A stretch of DNA of 64,000 bases from Novosphingobium sediminicola (GTDB lineage: Bacteria > Pseudomonadota > Alphaproteobacteria > Sphingomonadales > Sphingomonadaceae): assembly GCF_014196525.1 (NCBI RefSeq), contig NZ_JACIDX010000021.1, forward strand, positions 26,056-90,055, written 5' to 3'. Below the pieces are notes generated by a model. That model worked only from the letters and a program-made list of their open reading frames with translations. It did not search any database and was not told where the DNA came from. Positions 1 to 8,848 of the stretch are shown here, piece after piece. The position numbers and the translations under genes are program-made. Numbering within the stretch: the stretch's first letter is position 1; every line of letters begins with the position of its first letter.

Positions 1-467
1 GCCTGTCGCATGATCTGGGCTTCATCGCCCCTGCCCTCGACGGATTTGGCTTCAATGCGAACCTCACCCTTGCCCGCGCTCATATGCCCATCACGCTCAG
101 CGATGGATCGGTGAGAATTCTCGACAGCCTGCCCCAGCAACCTGGGCGCATCGTCAATGCCTCGCTCTATTATGACAAGGGCAAGATGCATGGCCGTATT
201 GCATGGAATTATCTGGGGCGCCTGTGGGATGACCGCTTCCCCAATTTCACCCCGACCGGCTTTTACGCCAACCGCATTCAGCAGCCGACAAACAATGTCG
301 ATCTGCAAATGTCCTATGATCTGACCAGCAACATCTCGGTCAGCCTCGACATTCAGAATGTGACGGCACAGGGCATGACCTATCGCTATGGCTATAATCA
401 GGAGATGTTCCAGTCGACATGGAAACTGCCCACGCAAATCCTGTTTGGCGCCAAGGTCAAATTGTGA
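1..467 (+). CDS. TonB-dependent receptor, C-terminal part (5' end outside window)
   Basis: The reading frame is open from the window edge (first full codon at base 3) to a TGA at 465-467. About 154 residues remain. They alternate polar and aromatic residues like outer-membrane beta strands, include the segment VDLQMSYDLTSNISVSLDIQN typical of the last strands of TonB-dependent receptors, and end in the hydrophobic LFGAKVKL, which resembles the Omp C-terminal signature. The protein would import a large or scarce substrate across the outer membrane using TonB energy. It is the first visible gene of a plus-strand run that continues with two exported phosphoester-type hydrolases, an MFS transporter and a ROK regulator, so the substrate is probably a phosphorylated or polyol-like compound (inference). 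The plug domain lies outside the window. Confidence 0.85.
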   Translation, partial: LSHDLGFIAPALDGFGFNANLTLARAHMPITLSDGSVRILDSLPQQPGRIVNASLYYDKGKMHGRIAWNYLGRLWDDRFPNFTPTGFYANRIQQPTNNVDLQMSYDLTSNISVSLDIQNVTAQGMTYRYGYNQEMFQSTWKLPTQILFGAKVKL

Positions 468-478
468 GGGGTGAAGCT

Positions 479-1264
479 GTGACCACACGCAGACGATTTC
501 TGGAAGGGGCAGCTTTGAGCCTTGTCAGCATGAACGCCCAGGACGCGATGGGGCAAACCACAACACAGACGTCACGGCCGCCCGATGTCGGACGAAAATT
601 CGCCGATGATGGCCGCGTCCTGCCCTTTGCGGGCAACACAATCATCTGCCACCTGCCGCAACAGGGCGAAGCTTCGCAGGCTTTCGATGCGTTGCTTGAT
701 ATTTATCGCGCCATGCCGTCTCGCGACTGGATGCGCAAGGTGACCGCCCTGCCGCCGTCCAGCTATCACATGACCATCTTTGGCGGTGCGAATGACAAGA
801 CGCGCGCCTATCCGCAATGGCCCGCCAGCCTGCCGCTGGACATGCCGATGGACGCCTGCAACGCCGTGCTGGCCGAAAGGCTGAAGCGTTTTCGCATGGG
901 CAAGGATGCCGGACCTTTCCACATGCGCGTCAACCCGGATGAACCGCCCATCGGCGAAACGCCGCTCACCATCCGGTTGCTGCCCGCCGATGAAGATACC
1001 ACGCATCGCCTGAGGCATTTGCGCGACCATCTTTCGCAGGTCACCGGCATCCGCGAGCCGGGGCATGAGAATTACCGTTTCCACATCACGCTGGGCTATC
1101 AATTCGCCCCGCTTACCGATGCGGAGGTCGTCGCCTATCGCGCTGATCTGGCCCGGTGGAAGGCCGAACTGGCCCGCAAGGTGCCGGTCATTGCGCTGGG
1201 CGCGCCGGAATATTGCCTGCTGGCGGATATGTTTGCCTTCAAACGCCAGTTCTATCTGAGGTGA
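479..1264 (+). CDS. Tat-exported 2H phosphoesterase-like protein (DUF1868 type)
   Basis: The start is taken as GTG 479 because GAGGGGTG lies just upstream and because it places a twin-arginine signal (TTRRRFLEGAALSL) at the N terminus. An ATG at 419 would run inside the receptor gene. The 261-residue protein carries the two HxT motifs of the 2H phosphoesterase superfamily: H97-M-T99 in SYHMTIFGG and H202-I-T204 in FHITLGY. The superfamily cleaves 2',3'-cyclic or related phosphodiesters; DUF1868 members are poorly characterised. Export by Tat would place it in the periplasm. The gene starts 11 bases after the receptor stop and is followed by an acid phosphatase 5 bases downstream, so a periplasmic phosphoester-processing role is likely. 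The exact substrate is unknown. Confidence 0.72.
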   Translation: MTTRRRFLEGAALSLVSMNAQDAMGQTTTQTSRPPDVGRKFADDGRVLPFAGNTIICHLPQQGEASQAFDALLDIYRAMPSRDWMRKVTALPPSSYHMTIFGGANDKTRAYPQWPASLPLDMPMDACNAVLAERLKRFRMGKDAGPFHMRVNPDEPPIGETPLTIRLLPADEDTTHRLRHLRDHLSQVTGIREPGHENYRFHITLGYQFAPLTDAEVVAYRADLARWKAELARKVPVIALGAPEYCLLADMFAFKRQFYLR

Positions 1265-1269
1265 CCGAT

Positions 1270-1986
1270 ATGAAATCCTATTGGATATCGGCCATGCTGC
1301 TGACCATATTAACTCAACCAGCACTGGCCCAACCCGCGCCGGCCCGGACGCAGCAGCGCTACCTTGCAGGCAACGGGGTCGATCTGCGAGCTTTCATCCC
1401 AACCCCGCCCGAACCGGGCACATGGCTTGACCGGCGCGACCGCGAAACGTTCCTGACCGGCCGCGCCCCGGCCGATAGCCCGCGCTGGCAACAGGCCATC
1501 AACGATGTGGACGAAGCCGTGCCCGCGATGCTGGCCGACTTCTCCAAGGCGACGGGCCGGACGCTGACGCCCGGCGCCTATCCCGCGCTGGCCCGGCTGC
1601 TGCTGACCATGCGTCCGGATGCGGCGGCAGCCGTCAATGCGGTCAAACCGCTTTATGCCCGACCGCGCCCGTTCCTGCGTGACGATGGCCCCGTGTGCGA
1701 GGATAAGCAGCAATTATCCCACAGCTATGATTACCCCTCCGGCCATACCAGTTGGGGCACATCGGTGGGGCTGGTGCTGGCGGAACTCTTTCCCGAAAGG
1801 GGCGATGCCATCCTGCAACGGGCAAGGGATTATGGTAACAGCCGGGTCATATGCGGCGCGCATAGCGTGTCGGCGGTCGAAGCCGGGCGTCAGGCGGCGG
1901 CGGCAATCGTGGCCGGGCTTCACGGATCGCCCCGCTTCCGCAAGGATTTGGAGGCTGCCCGCAGCGAGGTATCGCGGGCGCGTTAA
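1270..1986 (+). CDS. Secreted PAP2-type (class A) acid phosphatase, motif 3 altered
   Basis: A 238-residue protein with a signal peptide (about residues 1-20, ending ALA-Q). ATG 1270 was chosen over upstream in-frame codons because it creates this signal peptide. The vanadium-haloperoxidase/PAP2 phosphatase signature is visible: K126-X6-R133-P134, the P156-S-G-H159 motif and S191-R192-X5-H198. H198 is the usual phospho-accepting nucleophile. Class A non-specific acid phosphatases such as PhoN normally have Asp four residues after this His; here it is Ala202. The fold should hydrolyse phosphomonoesters in the periplasm. Loss of the Asp that supports the nucleophile could lower or change activity. 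Its neighbours are the 2H phosphoesterase-like gene upstream and an MFS transporter 14 bases downstream. Confidence 0.82.
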   Translation: MKSYWISAMLLTILTQPALAQPAPARTQQRYLAGNGVDLRAFIPTPPEPGTWLDRRDRETFLTGRAPADSPRWQQAINDVDEAVPAMLADFSKATGRTLTPGAYPALARLLLTMRPDAAAAVNAVKPLYARPRPFLRDDGPVCEDKQQLSHSYDYPSGHTSWGTSVGLVLAELFPERGDAILQRARDYGNSRVICGAHSVSAVEAGRQAAAAIVAGLHGSPRFRKDLEAARSEVSRAR

Positions 1987-2000
1987 GAGGCCCGATCAAG

Positions 2001-3311
2001 ATGAGCAGCGTTGATCCGATCCGGCAAAACGACAGGGATGCTCCATACACCCCCACCGCAAGCATAGCGGCCTATCTGTTGGCCCATGGCGGAAAAACGC
2101 TGTTCTGGACCATCAGCGATCTCTATTTCGTGTTCTATCTCAATCAGATTTGCGGGATCGCCCCGGCCATCACCGGGCTGATCGTCGGCCTGTCGATCCT
2201 GCTGGCGGCGCTGGCCGATGCCTTCGCCGGGACCATGCTTCAGGCCATCGTGATCAGGCCGGGACAGATCATCCGCCTGCAACTGATCGGCGGGATCGGC
2301 AATGGCCTGCTTTTGCTGCTATTTGCCCTGACCGCCTTTGTTGACACCAACTGGCGGGTGGCCTGTGCGGTGGCGACGCTGATGGGGCTGCGGCTGTTCT
2401 ATGCGCTGATCGACATTCCACAAAATGCGCTCCTGTCATGGGCGCAGTGGTCGGACCGGGGAATCGCCACGGTGGTGGCGGGCCGCAACATCGTGGGGGG
2501 CATGGCTCGAATGATGCTCGCTCTGGCATTTGTGCCGATCATGACCGGCGCGCCATCGGGCCAGAGCCCCGCCCGCTTTCTCGCTCTGGTCTGCGCGATC
2601 AGCATCATTCAGATCACGGGCGTCGCCTTGCTGGCACGCCATTTACCGGACGCACAGCCCGACATCCCGGCGGCGGAAGGGCAGGATGGCGCGCAACCAT
2701 GGCTTCATTTCGCCCGCATGGGTCTGGTCTCGTTGATGATCACCGGATTTACCCAGCTTGAGCCCTATCTGGTCAGCCGGGTCATCGCGCAGGGGTTTGC
2801 CGCCACCACGTTCCTGACCAGCGTTTCGCTGGGCGGCACCATCGGTCAACCGTTCTGGCGCTGGCGCAGCATGCAGGCCCCACACCCGCGCCTGCGCCTG
2901 CGCCTGCGCCTTCAAGGTGAAATCATGATTTCGGGCATAATCGCCGGGATTGCGCTCGTTCTGGCACCTCTGCACCAGCCGGTCGGCAGCGGGGTGGCGG
3001 GTCTGCTATGCGGATTGGTCAGCGGGGGCTGCCTTTTCCTGCTCTGGACCGATCTTGCCGCGAACACACGGCGAAAGGACGCTTTCAGCACTTTTGGCGG
3101 CTTCACCGCCAGCGCCAAGCTTGGGCAAGGTTTGGCCATCATGGCCATGGGCGCATGGCTTCAAGGATATCTTGCCCCCATCCTGCCCGGTGATGCGGCC
3201 TCGATCCGGCCCATTGCGGGCATCCTGCTGATCATGGCGGCCGGGGCCTTGATTCTTGTACACCATGACGTGCAATCTCATCGTCGCCATAGGCTGGAAA
3301 AAGCCTCATAA
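2001..3311 (+). CDS. MFS transporter (GPH/MFS_2-like)
   Basis: A 436-residue, strongly hydrophobic protein with roughly 11-12 predicted membrane helices, a short cytoplasmic N terminus and a central basic loop near residues 290-305. The spacing and the AAL-ADAFAG segment after the second helix resemble the glycoside-pentoside-hexuronide/MFS_2 group, which usually moves sugars or polyols with a cation. It would bring the product of the periplasmic hydrolases through the inner membrane. The gene begins 14 bases after the phosphatase stop, and the ROK regulator follows 8 bases after its own stop, so the genes are likely co-transcribed. The substrate is not determinable. A similar pairing of TonB receptor and MFS transporter recurs at 17.7-21.5 kb. 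Confidence 0.75.
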   Translation: MSSVDPIRQNDRDAPYTPTASIAAYLLAHGGKTLFWTISDLYFVFYLNQICGIAPAITGLIVGLSILLAALADAFAGTMLQAIVIRPGQIIRLQLIGGIGNGLLLLLFALTAFVDTNWRVACAVATLMGLRLFYALIDIPQNALLSWAQWSDRGIATVVAGRNIVGGMARMMLALAFVPIMTGAPSGQSPARFLALVCAISIIQITGVALLARHLPDAQPDIPAAEGQDGAQPWLHFARMGLVSLMITGFTQLEPYLVSRVIAQGFAATTFLTSVSLGGTIGQPFWRWRSMQAPHPRLRLRLRLQGEIMISGIIAGIALVLAPLHQPVGSGVAGLLCGLVSGGCLFLLWTDLAANTRRKDAFSTFGGFTASAKLGQGLAIMAMGAWLQGYLAPILPGDAASIRPIAGILLIMAAGALILVHHDVQSHRRHRLEKAS

Positions 3312-3319
3312 GAACCGCC

Positions 3320-4489
3320 ATGAACAGACCATCGGATGCCGCAGACGCCAGAATCACACCTTTCGGACGCGATCTTGTCCTGCCCGATCCCTTTCGCTCG
3401 CTCTCGGCCAATGAGCGCGAAGTGTTGGCCCTGATCAGGCTGGAAGGCCCGATCTCACGCGCGGAAATCGCCCGGCGCAGTGGTCTGGCCATGCCCACCG
3501 TCAGCCGCCTGACGGGGCAACTGGCCGGCGAGGGCCTGATCGTGGCCGAGGAAAAGGTGATGATGGGCCGGATGGGACAACCCAGCCTGCCGCTGCTGTT
3601 GGCCCGGCACGCGGCCTATGCTTTTGGCGCGGCGGTGCGCGCGGATTCGCTGGCGGTCTGTCTGACCCATCTGTCGGGCGAGATCGTTGCCACCGTCGAG
3701 GAAACCCATTGCGGCCTGACCCGCGAGGAAACGATGGTCCGGGTCAGGGCCGCTGTTGAGCGGATCGTCGATCAGACCGGCGTGCCGCGCGACCGTGTCT
3801 GCGGGCTGGGTCTGGCGATTTCGGGCTTCTTCGTGGATGATCAACGTCGGATCAACGCCCCGCTGGGCATGGAGGATTGGGCCACGGGCGAGTTGGAGCG
3901 GGATTTCAGCCATGCGCTGGGCCTGCCTGTCTTGGTCGAGAATGACGGCAGCGCGGCGGCGCTGGGCGAATCCATTTATGGTCAGGGACGGGAATATCCC
4001 AGTTTCGCCTATCTCTATGTGGACCGCGGCATGGGCGGCGGCATCATCTTGAATGGCAGGCTGATGCGCGGGGTTCATGGCAATGCGGGGGAATTTACCG
4101 GCATGCTGCCCCCCGATCTGCGCCGGCATCGCCCGACGTTGGCCTTGCTGGCCGATATGGCGGGGGCTGATGCCGGGCAATCGCTGACCGATTTCGCGGC
4201 TTCTCTCGATCCCGATGGCGCTGCCGTCGGCGCGTGGATCGAACGGGTTGCCCCTGCCACCTCTTCGATCATTTCAGCCATCGCCGCGATTGTCGATCCG
4301 GCAGCCATCGTTCTGGGCGGTCGCCTGCCTGCGCCTGTTGCCGAAAGGCTCATCCAGGCCCTGAACTTCTACAGCGTTCCGGTGCGGGGGCGCGACCGGG
4401 CCTTTCCCGCGCTGGTCGCATCCTGCGTTCAGGGAGATGCGGCTTCTCTTGGCGCCGGCACCCTATGTTTTGATCGGTGTTTTCTGTGA
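3320..4489 (+). CDS. ROK-family transcriptional regulator
   Basis: A 389-residue protein with an N-terminal winged helix-turn-helix (about residues 30-78, ISRAEIARRSGLAMPTVSRL) followed by a ROK/sugar-kinase-like ATPase fold. The VENDG segment (N208-D209) and the GGGIILNGRLMRGVHGNAGE segment match the ROK nucleotide/sugar site. The usual His after AGE and the CxCGxxGCxE zinc cluster are absent, so kinase activity is doubtful and a ligand-sensing regulator is more likely. ROK repressors of the NagC/Mlc/XylR type respond to sugars or sugar phosphates. Its place at the end of the receptor-phosphatase-transporter run suggests it controls that run in response to the imported compound. Confidence 0.82.
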   Translation: MNRPSDAADARITPFGRDLVLPDPFRSLSANEREVLALIRLEGPISRAEIARRSGLAMPTVSRLTGQLAGEGLIVAEEKVMMGRMGQPSLPLLLARHAAYAFGAAVRADSLAVCLTHLSGEIVATVEETHCGLTREETMVRVRAAVERIVDQTGVPRDRVCGLGLAISGFFVDDQRRINAPLGMEDWATGELERDFSHALGLPVLVENDGSAAALGESIYGQGREYPSFAYLYVDRGMGGGIILNGRLMRGVHGNAGEFTGMLPPDLRRHRPTLALLADMAGADAGQSLTDFAASLDPDGAAVGAWIERVAPATSSIISAIAAIVDPAAIVLGGRLPAPVAERLIQALNFYSVPVRGRDRAFPALVASCVQGDAASLGAGTLCFDRCFL

Positions 4490-4539
4490 CCGCAACCTGT
4501 GCGCCGATGGGGCATCGCCGTATGGCTCAGGGCAGGCTT

Positions 4540-5511
4540 CTATAACCTCGCCGGTGCAACTCCATGGTCCCGTAACGTCATATATTGGGACTCCTCACTG
4601 TTTTCGATCCCAAACACAGTTCCGACGACCTTGTTCCTCCCGGCGACCTTGGCGAGATAAAGCTGATTGTCCGCGACCTTGACCCAAAGGTCCCGCGCCA
4701 ATCCCGGCCTGCACCGCGCTGACGCGATGCCCACGCTGACGGTCACATAGGGGCCAACCTCCGAATTCCGGTGCGGTATGCCCAGCGAACGGACCTGCTC
4801 CATGATGGAGTTTGCCACAATCACGGCCGCTTCGTGATCAGTGGCAGGCAGAACGCAGGCAAACTCCTCGCCGCCATAACGGGCGGTCAGATCCGAGGCG
4901 CGCCGAACCGCGCGTTGCAGCGCTGCCGCGATCATCACGATACAGTTATCACCCTCGGGATGGCCATAGGCATCGTTGAATTGCTTGAAGAAGTCTATGT
5001 CGAGCATGATCACCGAAAGCCAGTCGTCGGTGCGTGAAAGTCTGGAGGTTTCCACATCGAGGGTCTGTTCGAGCCGGCGACGATTGCTGAGTCCCGTCAA
5101 CGCGTCAGTGACCGCCAGTTCGGCAAGTTGATCGCGCATGCGCTTCAATTCGATATGATTATGAACGCGTGCACGCACGATAGCCGGGTGGATCGGCTTG
5201 ACGATATAGTCGATCGCGCCGAGCAAAAGACCGTTCGCCTCGGATTCCTCATCGCCAAGCCCGGTGGTGAAGATGATCGGGACATCGGCGATCAGCGGAT
5301 CGGCCTTGCATCGGCGGCAGACCTCATACCCGTCGGTGCCCGGCATGAGCACGTCCAGCAAAATGAGATCGGGCAGGCTCGCCTGCGCGACCGTTATGGC
5401 CTCTTCGCCGGATGTGGCGAAGCAGATCTCATAATCATCCTCCAGCGCCGCATTCATGATCTCGATATTCGAGACCTCGTCATCGACGATAAGAACCAGA
5501 GGCCGGCCCAT
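4540..5511 (-). CDS. PleD-like response regulator diguanylate cyclase (REC-GGDEF)
   Basis: The start is set at ATG 5511, whose A is shared with the TAA stop of the kinase gene (TAATG), giving 323 residues. The receiver domain (about 1-125) has the DD pair at 10-11, phospho-acceptor D53 and K105. The GGDEF domain (about 130-310) has DIDFFKQFND and active site G213-G-E-E-F217. An RxxD product-inhibition site (R204-A-S-D207) lies five residues before GGEEF, so feedback inhibition by c-di-GMP is expected. The enzyme would make c-di-GMP when the receiver is phosphorylated. One-base overlap with the kinase gene implies translational coupling, and the HPt domain of that kinase is the natural phosphodonor. 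The last gene of a three-gene operon. Confidence 0.93.
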   Translation of the reverse strand: MGRPLVLIVDDEVSNIEIMNAALEDDYEICFATSGEEAITVAQASLPDLILLDVLMPGTDGYEVCRRCKADPLIADVPIIFTTGLGDEESEANGLLLGAIDYIVKPIHPAIVRARVHNHIELKRMRDQLAELAVTDALTGLSNRRRLEQTLDVETSRLSRTDDWLSVIMLDIDFFKQFNDAYGHPEGDNCIVMIAAALQRAVRRASDLTARYGGEEFACVLPATDHEAAVIVANSIMEQVRSLGIPHRNSEVGPYVTVSVGIASARCRPGLARDLWVKVADNQLYLAKVAGRNKVVGTVFGIENSEESQYMTLRDHGVAPARL

Positions 5512-8330
5512 TACAAGTTCACCGCCGCCAAAGGCGCCGTCCCGCATTCTCGGGTATCCGCGCCCGGTATCAGATCCAATTGCGTAAGAGCCTCTTCGAA
5601 ATTGAGTCTGGCGAGCGCGGCCTTTACCGCATGCAGTCCTGCAGCCTCAGGCCTTGTGCCGAGTGTCTCTTCAAGTTCCTGGAAAGCTTTGCGGGCGCCA
5701 AGGCTTCGGCGCCGCAGCAAGCCGCGAATCTCTTCGATCTGCGAGGCCCATTCGGAATAATCGAGCTGCACGTCTGATTGCGTCAAAGTCGGCTGCGACA
5801 CCCCTTTCAGCGTTGCCGAGGCGGCGAGCGCGGGCAGGATAGCCTGGGCAAGCACATCCAACTGCTCATCGATCCTGCTGAGATCAGATTGGGCCAGCGC
5901 GGCTTCAATGCACTTGGCCGCTTCGGCAACCGCGCCGACCTCCAACGTCCCAGCAACGCCCTTCAATGTATGGGCAAGACGCCGCGCCTCGCTCAGATCT
6001 CCGGCGGCGATCTGGCCACGAAGCGTCGAAGTGACCATGGCGAAAGTATCGCCGAAATCGACGATGAGTTTTCTCAGCAGCGCCCGCTTGCCGTTGACGC
6101 GCACGAGCGCCGCCTCGATGCCGAACGGAGGCAGGTGGTCCGGCAGCATATCGGCCTTGATCGGCATCACAATCGGACTTGCTGTCTCGACAAAACCTGT
6201 TTGAGACGGGCGCGGCTTCAACCAAAGGTCCAGTTTCCTGACGAGCAAAGCAGGATCGACCGGCTTGGGAATATGATCATCCATGCCCGCATCCAAACAG
6301 CGCTGCCGTTCGGCCTCATAGGCGTGGGCCGTCATGGCGATGATCGGCAGCCGCCCGGCCGGGTGGATTTGACGGATACGCACTGTCGCTTCGATTCCGT
6401 CCATTTCAGGCATTTGCACATCCATCAGAATGGCGTCGAAGGGCTCGGCCGCATCCCTGATGCACTCCAAGGCGATGCGGCCATTTTCGGCGACCTCAAC
6501 CTGCAACCCGGCATCCATCAGCAACTCGATCGCGATCTCGCGATTGATCTGATTGTCCTCGGCAACGAGAACGCGAAGGCCGCGCAGATGGGCCGCCACC
6601 ATCGGAACCGCCCCGGCCTGAGCATCATCGACCGGAAGGCCGGGTTGCTCTGCACCGAAAACCGTGTTCATTGTCGCAAGCATCGTTGCCGGATCAATCG
6701 GCTTGATCAGCACGGCGGCGATGTTCGCTGTTTCCGCCTCGGCCCTGACCTCGTCATGTCCGTGAGCTGTGACCAGGAACACGCTGGGCACTTTCGCCAG
6801 ATAAAGATCCTGGCGGATGGCGCGGGCGGTTTCGATGCCGTTCATATCCGGCATCCTCCAATCCATCAGCACCAGATCATAAGGCGCCGCGTCGGCCGCA
6901 GCCGTCACAAGGGCGCCCAAGACCTCCTTGCCCGAAGCGACGACATCGACGTTCATCGACCATGCCGCGAACATGGCCTGCAGAATTTCGCGCGAGGCCG
7001 GGTTGTCATCAGCAATCAGCACGCGCAACCGTTTAAGTTCAGCCGAGGGCATGTCCTGCACCGGCGGCGCGGCGTCATCGGCCTGAAGCACCAGGCTAAA
7101 CGTGACCGTTGTCCCCTGCCCGAGACGGCTTTCGACCCCGATATGCCCCCCCATCAACTCGACCAGTTGCTTGCTGATGGCAAGGCCAAGACCCGTGCCG
7201 CCAAACCGGCGTGTGGTCGAACTGTCGGCCTGGGTGAAGGAGTGAAACAGCCGGGCCTGCTGCTCGGGCGTCATGCCGATGCCCGTGTCCCTGACCGAGA
7301 TTTCAAGCGACACGGCCGTTCCATGCCGCGCCGAAAGATCGACCGTGACCGTGACCGTGCCGTTTTCAGTGAACTTTACAGCATTGCTGACCACGTTCAG
7401 CACGATCTGGTTGAGGCGCAGGCAATCGCCCAGCAGCGTGGCGGGCACGGTGGGGTCCATAATAAGTTCAACAGCAACGCGCTTTTTGGCGGCTTCCACC
7501 GAAGCAATGGCCAGTTGGCCTTCCAGCGCGGCCCGCAGGTCGAAGGAGGCGATCTCCAGCGAAAGCTTGCCCGCCTCGATCTTGGAGAAATCGAGGATGT
7601 CGTTGATGAGCCTTAAGAGAGACAGGCCCGCCCCGTTGATCTTGGAAACATAGTCCTGCTGCTTGGGCGTCATGTCGGTGCGCAGCGCTAGATGGCAAAA
7701 TCCCAGAATGGCGTTCATCGGGGTACGGATTTCATGGCTCATATTGGCCAGGAACAGGCTCTTGGCCCGATTGGCCTCTTCCGCCTCCAGCGTCCTTTCG
7801 CGCAGCGCCTCATTGTTGAGCGCAAAGCTCTCGACCAGCGTCCTGCTCAGCCACACCAGCACCCCGGTCTGAAGGGCAACGATTCCGGCATGCAGGCCGA
7901 CCCGGCCCACATCGGCTCCATCGGCAAAAACGGCGAGAGGCAAAAGGAAATCCAGCACGATATGGTGCATTGCAATGGCCACAGCGCCCACCACGACCAC
8001 GCGCCAGTCGCACCAGGCGATGGTCAGCGCCAACAGCGCAAAGAAATACATATGCATGTCCATCTGCCATTGGTGACCAGCCAGCAGATAGACGAGCAAT
8101 GCGGGCTCTCCCATCAGCGCGACAGCGGAGAGATAGCGCGTGACAGGGGTAATCCCATGCCGCCACCAGGTCAGATGATAGGCGCCGGCAAGGAGCGCGC
8201 CCGCCAGACCGGCCGCGAGGGGCGGACGACCCACAGCAAAGGCGACCGCCGCGAGCACGGGAATGTGCAGCCATAGCAGGATGACCAGAAACCGACCGAA
8301 TCGAATTCGCAGTCTATCGAGATCGGACAT
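5511..8330 (-). CDS. Hybrid sensor histidine kinase, 7-segment-rich membrane sensor, HK-REC-REC-HPt
   Basis: ATG 8330 is chosen because its A is the last base of the preceding gene's TGA (TGATG). The protein has 939 residues. N-terminal membrane domain (about 14-165, five or six helices) with a conserved-looking MHHIVLDFLLP segment near residue 121, also familiar from alphaproteobacterial chemoreceptors. Then come a HisKA domain (H199 in FLANMSHEIRTPMN), an HATPase domain (N313, DTGIGM 348-353, GGTGLGL 377-383), two receiver domains (D490 and D637), and an HPt domain (H787 in RLAHTLKGVAG). This is a complete phosphorelay in one chain. It overlaps the diguanylate cyclase gene downstream, so it probably drives c-di-GMP synthesis. 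No periplasmic sensor domain is seen, so a membrane-embedded signal is likely. Confidence 0.93.
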   Translation of the reverse strand: MSDLDRLRIRFGRFLVILLWLHIPVLAAVAFAVGRPPLAAGLAGALLAGAYHLTWWRHGITPVTRYLSAVALMGEPALLVYLLAGHQWQMDMHMYFFALLALTIAWCDWRVVVVGAVAIAMHHIVLDFLLPLAVFADGADVGRVGLHAGIVALQTGVLVWLSRTLVESFALNNEALRERTLEAEEANRAKSLFLANMSHEIRTPMNAILGFCHLALRTDMTPKQQDYVSKINGAGLSLLRLINDILDFSKIEAGKLSLEIASFDLRAALEGQLAIASVEAAKKRVAVELIMDPTVPATLLGDCLRLNQIVLNVVSNAVKFTENGTVTVTVDLSARHGTAVSLEISVRDTGIGMTPEQQARLFHSFTQADSSTTRRFGGTGLGLAISKQLVELMGGHIGVESRLGQGTTVTFSLVLQADDAAPPVQDMPSAELKRLRVLIADDNPASREILQAMFAAWSMNVDVVASGKEVLGALVTAAADAAPYDLVLMDWRMPDMNGIETARAIRQDLYLAKVPSVFLVTAHGHDEVRAEAETANIAAVLIKPIDPATMLATMNTVFGAEQPGLPVDDAQAGAVPMVAAHLRGLRVLVAEDNQINREIAIELLMDAGLQVEVAENGRIALECIRDAAEPFDAILMDVQMPEMDGIEATVRIRQIHPAGRLPIIAMTAHAYEAERQRCLDAGMDDHIPKPVDPALLVRKLDLWLKPRPSQTGFVETASPIVMPIKADMLPDHLPPFGIEAALVRVNGKRALLRKLIVDFGDTFAMVTSTLRGQIAAGDLSEARRLAHTLKGVAGTLEVGAVAEAAKCIEAALAQSDLSRIDEQLDVLAQAILPALAASATLKGVSQPTLTQSDVQLDYSEWASQIEEIRGLLRRRSLGARKAFQELEETLGTRPEAAGLHAVKAALARLNFEEALTQLDLIPGADTRECGTAPLAAVNL

Positions 8331-8698
8331 CAGGCAGAGGCTCCAAGAGAGGTTGAAACGCGATGAAATCCTGCGCAACCCCGAAGCAGGTGGGGGTCTA
8401 TGACCAGCCACGCGCCCGCGTGATAGAGCGCAGCCACAACGTTCTTGTCGGCAGAATGCAGGATCACAACGTTCTTCAAACCACCAACATCGACGATGCT
8501 GCCGCCGGCAGTCCGCACCATCGTGATCGTCTGGCCCAAATCATAGGATGGCGGCGCAACGACGGCATACTGGCCCCGATCCCCGGAAGGCCAGAGCGTA
8601 GCGGCGACAATAGCCGCTATCACGACAATCATGAGGACAGCAGCGGGAACGAAATCACGCCAATGCAGTTTGATGGAGGTTAGGGCAGCAGAAAGCAT
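8330..8698 (-). CDS. Small membrane-anchored protein, first gene of the signalling operon
   Basis: ATG 8698 is chosen because AAGGGG lies upstream at good spacing; a longer frame begins at 8755. The product of 122 residues has a single membrane helix (about residues 16-38, VPAAVLMIVVIAAIVAATLWP) preceded by a short cytoplasmic tail. The remaining periplasmic part (about 80 residues) contains YDLGQTITMVRTAGGSIVDV and LKNVVILHSADKNVVAALYHAGAWLVIDP. I do not recognise the family. The stop TGA shares a base with the kinase start, so the two are translated together. A role as a periplasmic co-sensor or modulator of the kinase, which has no periplasmic domain of its own, is plausible but inferred from context only. 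Confidence 0.7.
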   Translation of the reverse strand: MLSAALTSIKLHWRDFVPAAVLMIVVIAAIVAATLWPSGDRGQYAVVAPPSYDLGQTITMVRTAGGSIVDVGGLKNVVILHSADKNVVAALYHAGAWLVIDPHLLRGCAGFHRVSTSLGASA

Positions 8699-8848
8699 CG
8701 TTGCCCCTTCTTTCTCGCCAGAAGCACGCTGGAGGCGCACATGCTCCAGACACAAATGATCTTATCGTGAAGGGTTACGCCCGAGACATTGCGATATGGT
8801 TAAGAATTATCATCGGGTGCATCGCGCCATTGCCAATGGCAGATCAGT

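Noticed and set aside
5778..7616. Open frame of 612 codons on the plus strand
   Set aside because: It is antisense to the hybrid kinase gene, is rich in Arg/His/Gln as expected for a shadow frame in high-GC DNA, and has no recognisable motif.
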